Shown in pieces: positions 1-6,059 of a DNA stretch of 7,318 bases; the first letter of the stretch is position 1; every line of letters begins with the position of its first letter. The position numbers were made by a program, and so were the translations under genes. The notes beneath the pieces were generated by a model. That model ran no database searches. It worked only from the letters and a program-made list of their open reading frames with translations, and was not told the DNA's origin. Where the stretch lies: the NCBI GenBank assembly GCA_046496945.1, contig JAWOGL010000143.1, forward strand, positions 1 to 7,318. Direction: 5' to 3'. Source of the stretch: Desulfonatronovibrio sp046496945 (GTDB taxonomy: Bacteria > Desulfobacterota > Desulfovibrionia > Desulfovibrionales > Desulfonatronovibrionaceae).

Positions 1-438
1 GCCACAAATCCCATGGGCGCTGACCATACAGCCGGATACGCGGTGTGCCAGAATATTCTCAAGGTCGGCGGTGATATTGATCCTCTGGGCAAGGAAGGCA
101 ATATCGAGGTCTCCAAAAATCTGCAGATTGCCACGGCAGCGGTTGACGCTACGGGTTTCTGCCTGTTTGTGGCTTTTGCTGTTCTGGACACTGAAGATTC
201 CCTGGATACCATAGCCAGGCTTATCAGTTCCAGATTCGGCATAAGCTTTACAGCCGATGATATCGGCAAGACCGGAATTGAAATTTTAAAAGATGAATTT
301 ACCTTTAACCGTGATGCCGGATTTACTGTGGCACATGACCAGTTGCCGGACTTCTTCAGCAATGAAGAACTTGCTCCCCATAAAGTTAAATGGGATTTTT
401 CCGCTGAAGAACTGCAAAAGGCAAAGGTTGAAATATAA
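1..438 (+). CDS. aor: Aldehyde:ferredoxin oxidoreductase, C-terminal part (5' end outside window)
   Basis: The reading frame is open from base 1 and gives the last 145 residues of a tungsten-type aldehyde:ferredoxin oxidoreductase. This cytoplasmic enzyme oxidises aldehydes to carboxylic acids, passes electrons to ferredoxin, and carries a bis-pyranopterin tungsten cofactor and one [4Fe-4S] cluster. Seen directly: MGADHTAG near the start (the family has a similar motif in this region) and DATGFC at residues 49-54 of the fragment. From family knowledge, the latter corresponds to the DxxGxC motif near the pterin, whose Cys is the fourth iron-sulfur ligand. The other three cysteines and most of the pterin site lie upstream, outside the window. 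The protein ends normally in a charged tail at a TAA, followed within ten bases by a strong terminator. The downstream MoaD- and ThiF-like genes support the assignment. Substrate specificity and the choice of W over Mo cannot be told from this part. Confidence 0.9.
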   Translation, partial: ATNPMGADHTAGYAVCQNILKVGGDIDPLGKEGNIEVSKNLQIATAAVDATGFCLFVAFAVLDTEDSLDTIARLISSRFGISFTADDIGKTGIEILKDEFTFNRDAGFTVAHDQLPDFFSNEELAPHKVKWDFSAEELQKAKVEI

Positions 439-446
439 CCATTCAG

Positions 447-481
447 ACCGGGCACGGATCATTATCCGGGCCCGGTTTTTT
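447..481 (+). terminator. Strong intrinsic terminator after aor
   Basis: ACCGGGC (447-453) pairs with GCCCGGT (470-476), and inside it CGGAT (455-459) pairs with ATCCG (464-468), leaving one A/G mismatch and a CATT loop. That makes a 12-pair GC-rich stem followed directly by a run of T to position 481. It begins nine bases after the aor stop and ends before the next gene, so it should end most aor transcripts and limit transcription into the MoaD- and ThiF-like genes. Confidence 0.88.
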
Positions 482-507
482 AAATGCAAATACATGAAGC
501 ATATAAC

Positions 508-732
508 ATGAAGATTCAAGTTGCCTGCTTTGCTACTCTTTCATCATACGCACCAGCGGATGGATATCTGGAAGTCAATGAGGGAGGCACTCCAGCAGAT
601 ATCCTCGACCTGCTGGGCATTCCACGCCAGGAAGTAAAAGTTGTCTTTGTCAACGGTGAAAATTCCGGACTGGAGACTACTCTCAAGGACAATGACAGGG
701 TGGGAATTTTCCCGGCAATAGGGGGCGGATGA
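508..732 (+). CDS. MoaD/ThiS-family ubiquitin-fold sulfur carrier protein
   Basis: A 74-residue protein of the MoaD/ThiS beta-grasp family. These small cytoplasmic proteins are adenylated on their C-terminal glycine, converted to a thiocarboxylate, and then donate sulfur, in MoaD's case for the dithiolene of molybdopterin. Seen here: an N-terminal strand MKIQVACFATL, a central VVFVNGE strand, a DNDRVGIFPAIGGG end, and the typical length. I chose ATG 508 over ATG 484 because family alignment begins at MKIQV and the earlier ATG sits right behind the terminator's T-run with no ribosome site. ATG 508 has only a weak GAAG (496-499), eight bases upstream. The stop lies four bases before the ThiF-like start, so the two are surely cotranscribed. 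Its position behind aor suggests a dedicated carrier for the tungsten/molybdenum pterin, but a role in thiamine or another sulfur pathway cannot be excluded. It ends in three glycines rather than two. Confidence 0.85.
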   Translation: MKIQVACFATLSSYAPADGYLEVNEGGTPADILDLLGIPRQEVKVVFVNGENSGLETTLKDNDRVGIFPAIGGG

Positions 733-736
733 TCTT
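721..736 (+). promoter_or_regulatory. Presumed ribosome binding region for the TTG-started ThiF-like gene
   Basis: A G-rich stretch, GGGGGCGG (721-728), lies 8 bases before TTG 737 and is at the same time the coding sequence for the final glycines of the MoaD-like protein. It is a poor match to a standard AGGAGG. With a TTG start and a four-base gap, translation probably depends on coupling with the upstream gene. Confidence 0.4.
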
Positions 737-1576
737 TTGGAGCACTCATCTTTTATCAGTGAGCTGAAAAAAATATCCCGGCCACATAAAGAGCTTCCTT
801 TTTCTTTAATTTCCAGCTCCAGACTTCTTGGTCTGGCTTCCTTACACCATATTTCAAGTTTCCAGGCTCAGTCCCTGGCTCTGCACAATAAAGTCCTGCC
901 TGAAAGATATCTGCGAAATTTCACAGCCCTGGACATCCACGATCAGGTCAGACTGGCCGAGTCCAGCGTACTGCTGGTGGGCCTTGGAGGACTTGGGGGG
1001 TATGTCCTGGAGATCCTGGCCAGAACAGGAGTGGGAAGTTTTACCCTGGCAGACGGAGACCGGTTCGAAGAAAGCAATCTCAACCGGCAGATTCTAGGGA
1101 CTGTTGACACCCTTGAAAAATATAAAGTACAAGCTGCCCACGAGAGATTGCAAAGCATTAATCCCTTTTGCCGGGTTCGGACCATCCCTTATTTTCTGAC
1201 CAGAAAGGAACTCCCCGAACTGATGCCGGATACTGATCTGGTCGTGGACGCTCTGGGAGGCATTGAGTTCAGGCCTGTTCTCCTTGAGGAAACCGCCAGA
1301 GCCGGGCTTCCCCTTGTTACAGGATTCGTGGCTGGAACAACCGGCCTGGCCTCGGTGATATACGCCGGGGATAAAGATCCTTCGATTTTCTGGGAAGGAA
1401 AAAACGAAGAGGGAGCCGAAAACAGGCTGGGAAACATGGCTCCCATGGTCAGTCTTATCGCTTCGGTACAGGGAGCTGAAGTCATTAAACTGTTGACCGG
1501 CAAACAGTCCAGGCTGCAGGGCAAAGTGTTTCTGGCTGATTTTGAGACCTTGACCTTTGAATTACTTGGATTGTAG
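737..1576 (+). CDS. ThiF/MoeB/HesA-family adenylyltransferase, AOR-associated type
   Basis: A 279-residue E1-like enzyme expected to adenylate the C-terminal glycine of the preceding MoaD-like protein. Motifs seen: the nucleotide-binding GLGGLGG (residues 82-88), DGDRFEESNLNRQ (106-118) with the N-R-Q that contacts ATP phosphates, K128/K130, and D171 in VVDALGG, the place of the Mg-binding Asp in MoeB. Later comes GNMAPMVSLIASVQGAEVIK (232-251), the family's conserved helix. Two features differ from E. coli MoeB: about 55 extra residues before RYLRN (58-62), and no pair of CxxC zinc motifs. The only cysteine is C145. There is no rhodanese domain. The start is TTG 737: a TAG at 719 closes the frame upstream, and the next ATG, GTG or TTG in frame is GTG at the codon for V81, inside the domain. 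The context points to pterin cofactor sulfuration for AOR; a thiamine role is less likely. Confidence 0.85.
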   Translation: MEHSSFISELKKISRPHKELPFSLISSSRLLGLASLHHISSFQAQSLALHNKVLPERYLRNFTALDIHDQVRLAESSVLLVGLGGLGGYVLEILARTGVGSFTLADGDRFEESNLNRQILGTVDTLEKYKVQAAHERLQSINPFCRVRTIPYFLTRKELPELMPDTDLVVDALGGIEFRPVLLEETARAGLPLVTGFVAGTTGLASVIYAGDKDPSIFWEGKNEEGAENRLGNMAPMVSLIASVQGAEVIKLLTGKQSRLQGKVFLADFETLTFELLGL

Positions 1577-1588
1577 AAAGAACGGTAA

Positions 1589-1646
1589 TTTTCCACCACA
1601 ACTTATGACTGAAAAACCGGGGACTGTCCGGGTCTGGAAAAGTTGT
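1589..1646. repeat. Overlapping inverted repeats in the gap before rdgB
   Basis: In the 146-base gap 1577-1722, TTTTCCA (1589-1595) is complementary to TGGAAAA (1635-1641), and ACAACTT (1598-1604) is complementary to AAGTTGT (1640-1646). The right arms overlap, so the two stems exclude each other. Between them lies a small CCGG/CCGG hairpin (1617-1620 with 1628-1631). There is no T-run after the right arm, so this is not a clear intrinsic terminator. Whether it is functional cannot be told from one sequence. Confidence 0.3.
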
Positions 1647-1713
1647 ATAAACTCTCTGTCGTGATTCCAGCATAAAAAATTAGAGTGGAAACTAATAAAT
1701 AAAAAATACGGTC

Positions 1714-1718
1714 AGGAG
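1714..1718 (+). promoter_or_regulatory. Shine-Dalgarno site for rdgB
   Basis: AGGAG lies 4 bases before ATG 1723 and 10 bases before a second in-frame ATG at 1729. Neither spacing is ideal, so translation could begin at either; the difference is two residues. Confidence 0.6.
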
Positions 1719-1722
1719 CATC

Positions 1723-2364
1723 ATGACCATGATAAATCAGACGGAAACCATAGTCCTGGCTTCCAGAAATAAAGGCAAGATCAGGGAAATAAACCAGATC
1801 CTGAAATCGGTTCTGCCCGGCATTGAAATAAAAGGACTGGATGAATTTCCGGAAATCGGCGATATTCCAGAAACAGGTTCAACTTTTGAGGAGAACGCCC
1901 TGATTAAAGCCAGGATGGTATTTGAGAACACAGGGTATGCAGCCATAGCAGACGATTCCGGTCTGGTGGTCCCGGCCCTTGGAGGAGCTCCCGGGGTTTA
2001 TTCGGCCAGGTACAGCGGGGAAAAGGCAACTGACCAGCAGAATAATGATAAATTGTTAAGCGAAATGCGCCATTTGCAGGGCGCTGAGCGAAGGGCGGCC
2101 TTTGTCTGCGTTATGGCCGCAATTTCCAGTGATGGCAGGGAACTGTTGGTGCGCGGGGAATGGCCCGGAGTTATTGCTTATGAACCGGCCGGGGATGAAG
2201 GTTTTGGGTATGATCCTTTGTTTTTTGATCCTGAGGCGCAACTCTGTTCCGCCCAGATGAATCCGGAGCAGAAAAATATCCGCAGTCACAGGGGTAAAGC
2301 CCTGGCAGGCCTGGCTGCAAAATGGAAAGATTTTATAAGCGGCAAACTTGCCTGCTGCCCATAA
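1723..2364 (+). CDS. rdgB: XTP/dITP diphosphatase (RdgB/HAM1 family)
   Basis: A cytoplasmic house-cleaning enzyme that hydrolyses dITP, XTP and ITP to the monophosphate and pyrophosphate, keeping deaminated purines out of DNA and RNA. At 213 residues it is slightly longer than the roughly 197 of E. coli RdgB. Seen in order: SRNKGK (14-19, the family's SxNxGK phosphate-binding motif), TGSTFEENALIKA (51-63) with the metal-binding glutamates, ADDSGL (76-81) with the catalytic Asp, FGYDP (161-165) which shapes the base pocket, and SHRGKAL (188-194). All key residues are present, so it should be active. The start at 1723 versus 1729 is uncertain by two residues. It is followed 42 bases later by glmS on the same strand, probably in one transcript. 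The C-terminal KLACCP tail is not part of the conserved fold. Confidence 0.95.
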   Translation: MTMINQTETIVLASRNKGKIREINQILKSVLPGIEIKGLDEFPEIGDIPETGSTFEENALIKARMVFENTGYAAIADDSGLVVPALGGAPGVYSARYSGEKATDQQNNDKLLSEMRHLQGAERRAAFVCVMAAISSDGRELLVRGEWPGVIAYEPAGDEGFGYDPLFFDPEAQLCSAQMNPEQKNIRSHRGKALAGLAAKWKDFISGKLACCP

Positions 2365-2394
2365 CTTAAAGATTGAATCTGATACTAATCCTGC

Positions 2395-2398
2395 GGAG
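2395..2398 (+). promoter_or_regulatory. Shine-Dalgarno site for glmS
   Basis: GGAG with 8 bases to ATG 2407. It fixes the start so that the second residue is the catalytic Cys, as the family requires. Confidence 0.7.
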
Positions 2399-2406
2399 TA
2401 AAAAAT

Positions 2407-4230
2407 ATGTGTGGAATAATAGGCTATGCCGGACACAGGCCTGCAGTACCGGTTTTAATTCAGGGGCTGAAAAGTCTTGAATACCGGGGATACGATTCAG
2501 CCGGCCTGGCTTTTGAACATATGAACAGGCTGCATCTTTTCAGGGCCTCAGGCAAGCTGGAGGCCCTGGAGGCAAAGCTGGACTCGGGCCGGGTGCTTCA
2601 GGCCACAGCGGGTATCGGGCATACCCGCTGGGCTACTCATGGACTTCCTAACGAAGATAATGCTCATCCTCACCTGGATATCAACTCTCACCTGGCTCTG
2701 GTTCACAACGGCATAATCGAAAATTTTCAGGAGTTGAAAGCCAAACTGGCTGGATGCGGATGTACCTTCCGTTCTGAAACAGACACAGAGGTGCTGGTCT
2801 GTCTTATCTCCCAGGGCATGAAGAAAACCGGATCAGTCCGCCAGGCCATTTCGTGGGCCTTAAGTCTTGTTGAAGGTTCATATGCTTTTGCTCTTATCTC
2901 CAAAGATCATCCCGGAACTATCTGGGCGGCGCGTCAGTCCAGTCCTTTGATTTTCGGAGCGGGAACCGGAGAAAATTTTATTGCTTCCGACATACCGGCT
3001 TTTCTTCCTTTTACCAGAGATGTAATATTTCTGGAAGATAATGAGCTGGTTGAAATGAATTCCAAGGAGTGGGCTGTTTATGAGGCTGACACGCTTAATC
3101 CCATTTCCAAGAATATCCAGACTGTGTCCTGGGATGTTCAGGCAGCCCGCAAGGGCGGTTACAAGCATTTTATGCTTAAGGAAATCTTTGAACAGCCACA
3201 GGTAATAAGGGATTGCCTGGCCGGAAGGATAGAGCGCAAAACCGGTGAAATCAATCTTCCTGAAATAGAAAATCTCGGAGTTCCCAAGAGGCTTCATATC
3301 ATTGCCTGCGGCACTTCCTATCACGCAGGGCTGTGGGGAAAGTATCTCCTGGAAAGCCTGGCCGGAATTCCAGTGGATGTGGAAATAGCTTCAGAATTCA
3401 GATATAAGCCCCTGGTTTCAGAAGAAGACAAGGTTTATCTGACCATAAGCCAGTCCGGAGAAACCGCGGACACCCTGGCCGCTCTGGACCTGGTAAAAAG
3501 CCGGGGGTTTCCGGTTCTGGGTCTTTGCAATGTTGTGGGCTCAGGCATAGCCCGGCAGTCAGACCACGTAATTTTTACCCAGGCAGGCCCGGAGATAAGC
3601 GTGGCCTCCACCAAAGCCATGTGCAGCCAGCTGGTCCTTATTTTTCTGCTGTCCTTATACTGGGCCCGGCAAGGCAATATGCTGAAAGCCGGTGATATTG
3701 AAAACGCGGTTGCCTGCTTTGACGCCCTGCCGGATACCCTGGAGCAGGAACTGCCGGGCATGCGCCAGAGGGCAGCCTCAATCTGCAAAGAATATTCCTC
3801 AGCCAGGAGCTTTTTCTTCCTGGGACGGGGCATTTATTATCCCCTGGCTCTGGAAGGGGCTTTGAAACTCAAGGAGATATCTTATATACACGCTGAAGGA
3901 TACGCCGCAGGCGAGCTTAAGCACGGTCCCATTGCCTTGATCGACCCTGATTTCCCCACTCTGGCCATAGCTCCGAACGATTCTCTTCTGGGAAAAATTA
4001 AATCCAACCTTAAAGAGATTCAATCCAGAAGAGGAAAAATTATCGCCCTGACTCATGAAGAAACCGGTCTGGATATAGACAATGAATGGATAGTTCCCCA
4101 GACCTGGGGACCTTTGAATTCTTTTTTTGTTCTGCCCGCGCTGCAGCTTTTTGCTTACGAAACCGCGGTTTATCTGGGCAAAGATGTTGACCAGCCCAGG
4201 AATCTGGCTAAAAGTGTCACAGTAGAATGA
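2407..4230 (+). CDS. glmS: Glutamine--fructose-6-phosphate aminotransferase (isomerizing)
   Basis: Makes glucosamine-6-phosphate from fructose-6-phosphate and glutamine, the first committed step to UDP-GlcNAc for peptidoglycan and lipopolysaccharide. Its 607 residues match the family's usual length of about 609. The N-terminal class II glutaminase domain (about 1-240) has MCGIIGY with the nucleophile Cys2, EYRGYDSAG (25-33), GHTRWATHG (71-79) and HNG (100-102). The isomerase half has two SIS domains (about 290-420 and 460-595) with CGTS (301-304), SQSGET (348-353), ASTKA (400-404), E490, H506 in ELKHGP, and the C-terminal AKSVTVE with K602, which closes the sugar site. Every catalytic residue I can place is present. 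I see no glmS ribozyme in the 42-base leader; that element belongs mainly to Gram-positive bacteria and needs much more room. The last four bases overlap the start of the amidase gene. Confidence 0.98.
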   Translation: MCGIIGYAGHRPAVPVLIQGLKSLEYRGYDSAGLAFEHMNRLHLFRASGKLEALEAKLDSGRVLQATAGIGHTRWATHGLPNEDNAHPHLDINSHLALVHNGIIENFQELKAKLAGCGCTFRSETDTEVLVCLISQGMKKTGSVRQAISWALSLVEGSYAFALISKDHPGTIWAARQSSPLIFGAGTGENFIASDIPAFLPFTRDVIFLEDNELVEMNSKEWAVYEADTLNPISKNIQTVSWDVQAARKGGYKHFMLKEIFEQPQVIRDCLAGRIERKTGEINLPEIENLGVPKRLHIIACGTSYHAGLWGKYLLESLAGIPVDVEIASEFRYKPLVSEEDKVYLTISQSGETADTLAALDLVKSRGFPVLGLCNVVGSGIARQSDHVIFTQAGPEISVASTKAMCSQLVLIFLLSLYWARQGNMLKAGDIENAVACFDALPDTLEQELPGMRQRAASICKEYSSARSFFFLGRGIYYPLALEGALKLKEISYIHAEGYAAGELKHGPIALIDPDFPTLAIAPNDSLLGKIKSNLKEIQSRRGKIIALTHEETGLDIDNEWIVPQTWGPLNSFFVLPALQLFAYETAVYLGKDVDQPRNLAKSVTVE

Positions 4231-6032
4231 AGATGGCAAAAAAAACAGTATATCTTTTCCTTATGGTGTTCTGGCTGGCCGCGGTCATTCCGGGGCCGGG
4301 CCTGTCTTCTGACTATCAGAAGGGGATAAGACAGTTCAATGCCCTGGAGGAAAATAAGGACCGGGCCCAGTACCGTTCTCACTGGCTGGATATAGCGGAT
4401 ATATTTGAGCAATCTTACCAGACCGACCCTGAAGGGCCAAACGCGGTCAAGTCCCTGTTTTACCTGGGCAGAACTTATGAAGAACTGGGTAAAAGGTCTT
4501 ATCTCCAGTCTGATTTTGAAAAAGCTGAAGATTATTATGACCAGGTTGTCAGGGAATTTCCCTCTCATTCCTGGGCTGATGACGCCCAGTTCAGGAAAGC
4601 CGGTATATATCTTAATGATCACAAGGATACAGCCCAGGCATATATTGAATACCTGCGGGTGGTATATAATTTCCCCAAGGGGGACAAACGCGCTGAAGCC
4701 AGGGAAATACTCAAAGAGCTGGACCAGGCCAACCTGGAAAAAATCAACAAGGCGGACGATGATTCCCACCGGACTGAATCTGAGGCTGCCCGGAAAGTAT
4801 CAGAGGAGCCAGCGGCGGCAGTCGAAGACCTTCAGGAAGAGGCCCTTGTTTTGCCCTCGTCTCTTACTGCAGCAGAAGGCGGACAGTCCTCGCCTTCCAG
4901 CGGCGCCCGTCTGGAGAGGATCCGGCACTGGAGCAACGATGAATATACCAGAGTAGTACTGGACCTTGATTCCCCGGCGGATTATTTCCATAAGCTGCTC
5001 AAGCCCGATCCTGAGCTGGGTACGCCGCACCGTCTGTTTATCGACCTTGAACAGACCAGGGTAGCCGCAGACACTCCGGCAGAGGAAAACGTGGCAGACG
5101 GAATACTTAAACGAATCCGTTCGGCCCAGTTTAGTAAAGATAAGTCAAGGGTTGTCCTGGATATTCAGGACCTGGACGATTTCAAGGTTTTTGCCCTGGA
5201 GAATCCGTTCCGGGTGGTGGTGGATGTTTTTGCGCCGGAAAAGAAAAGATCCCTGACGTCGGCATCGAAAGAGAGCATTCCCCGGGTTGATCTTGATTCC
5301 GGCAATAAGGACCTTACCGCACAGAGTCTGGTGGAGCAGCTTGGTCTTAAGGTCAGGACCATAATGATTGATCCGGGGCATGGAGGAAAGGATCCCGGGG
5401 CGGTTTATAAAAATATTCTGGAAAAAGACATTGTCCTGCCCATGTCCAAAATCCTGGGCAGGATGCTTGAGGAAAAGGGATTCGAGATCCTGTATACCAG
5501 AACCACCGATGTTTTTGTTCCTCTGGAAGAACGCACTGCCATGGCCAATTCTAAGAATGTTGACATGTTTATTTCCCTGCATGCCAATGCTCATCGTAAT
5601 AGAAACGTAAGAGGGCTGGAAGTATATTATCTGAATTTTGCCCAGACCAAGGACGCCATGCGCGTGGCTGCCAGGGAAAACGCTGTTTCCACCCAGAAAA
5701 TATCGGATCTTCAGTATATTCTTACTGATCTCATGCTCAGCTCCAAGATAAATGAATCCCGCGATCTGGCCAATAAAATACATAAAATCACCTTTGATCA
5801 CGTTCGTTCCCGGTACTCAGTGATAAAAGACAACGGTGTGCGCCAGGCTCCGTTTTATGTGCTAATGGGCGCCAGGATGCCTGCCATCCTGGTGGAGATG
5901 GGTTATATGACCAATGAACAGGATTTGAAACTTTTGAGGTCGGATGACTTTTTACAGCAGGTGGCTGGGGGATTAACCCGGGGAGTGCTGGCCTATAAAG
6001 ACAAGATTGAACAGTTTGCCAGGCTTGATTAG
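4227..6032 (+). CDS. N-acetylmuramoyl-L-alanine amidase with TPR and AMIN domains, secreted
   Basis: A zinc amidase that cuts the bond between N-acetylmuramic acid and L-alanine in peptidoglycan, acting in the periplasm. Layout of 601 residues: signal peptide (1 to about 28; KK then a hydrophobic YLFLMVFWLAAV core, no lipobox Cys); TPR-like helices (about 45-170); an acidic, Ser/Ala-rich linker (about 172-228); an AMIN domain (about 229-336), which in AmiC-type enzymes directs septal or wall localisation; and Amidase_3 (about 377-592). Zinc ligands are visible as H385 in DPGHGGKDPGA, E399 and H452 in SLHANA; the catalytic Glu is E557 in LVEMGY. It is much longer than E. coli AmiC (417) because of the TPR part. 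ATG 4227 overlaps the glmS stop as ATGA, which suggests translational coupling; ATG 4233 would also give a good signal peptide. The TPR region may bind a partner or tether the enzyme to the envelope (inference). Confidence 0.93.
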   Translation: MKMAKKTVYLFLMVFWLAAVIPGPGLSSDYQKGIRQFNALEENKDRAQYRSHWLDIADIFEQSYQTDPEGPNAVKSLFYLGRTYEELGKRSYLQSDFEKAEDYYDQVVREFPSHSWADDAQFRKAGIYLNDHKDTAQAYIEYLRVVYNFPKGDKRAEAREILKELDQANLEKINKADDDSHRTESEAARKVSEEPAAAVEDLQEEALVLPSSLTAAEGGQSSPSSGARLERIRHWSNDEYTRVVLDLDSPADYFHKLLKPDPELGTPHRLFIDLEQTRVAADTPAEENVADGILKRIRSAQFSKDKSRVVLDIQDLDDFKVFALENPFRVVVDVFAPEKKRSLTSASKESIPRVDLDSGNKDLTAQSLVEQLGLKVRTIMIDPGHGGKDPGAVYKNILEKDIVLPMSKILGRMLEEKGFEILYTRTTDVFVPLEERTAMANSKNVDMFISLHANAHRNRNVRGLEVYYLNFAQTKDAMRVAARENAVSTQKISDLQYILTDLMLSSKINESRDLANKIHKITFDHVRSRYSVIKDNGVRQAPFYVLMGARMPAILVEMGYMTNEQDLKLLRSDDFLQQVAGGLTRGVLAYKDKIEQFARLD

Positions 6033-6035
6033 GCT

Positions 6036-6058
6036 GGTGACCTGCCCACGCAGGTCCC
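6036..6058 (+). terminator. Hairpin between convergent amidase and CDF genes
   Basis: GACCTGC (6039-6045) pairs perfectly with GCAGGTC (6050-6056) around a CCAC loop, and GG (6036-6037) can add two pairs with CC (6057-6058) over a bulged T. It starts four bases after the amidase stop and ends two bases before the CDF stop. Only TTTA follows on the plus strand, so termination would be weak. On the minus strand there is no T-run. Confidence 0.5.
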
Positions 6059-6059
6059 T

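Noticed and set aside
484..507. Earlier in-frame ATG for the MoaD-like protein (adds eight residues).
   Set aside because: It follows the terminator's T-run with no ribosome site, and the family's first strand begins at the ATG at 508.
1646..1651. TATAAA as a -10 element for rdgB.
   Set aside because: No -35-like hexamer lies 16-18 bases upstream and the start codon is about 70 bases away; not enough to call a promoter.
2365..2406. A glmS ribozyme/riboswitch before glmS.
   Set aside because: The gap is only 42 bases, far shorter than the ribozyme core, and none of its conserved parts is seen.
2878..3324. A 148-residue minus-strand open frame.
   Set aside because: It lies wholly within glmS, whose catalytic motifs are intact, and resembles no known protein.
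5145..5801. A 218-residue minus-strand open frame.
   Set aside because: It is antisense to the AMIN and amidase domains of a well-supported gene and shows no domain of its own.
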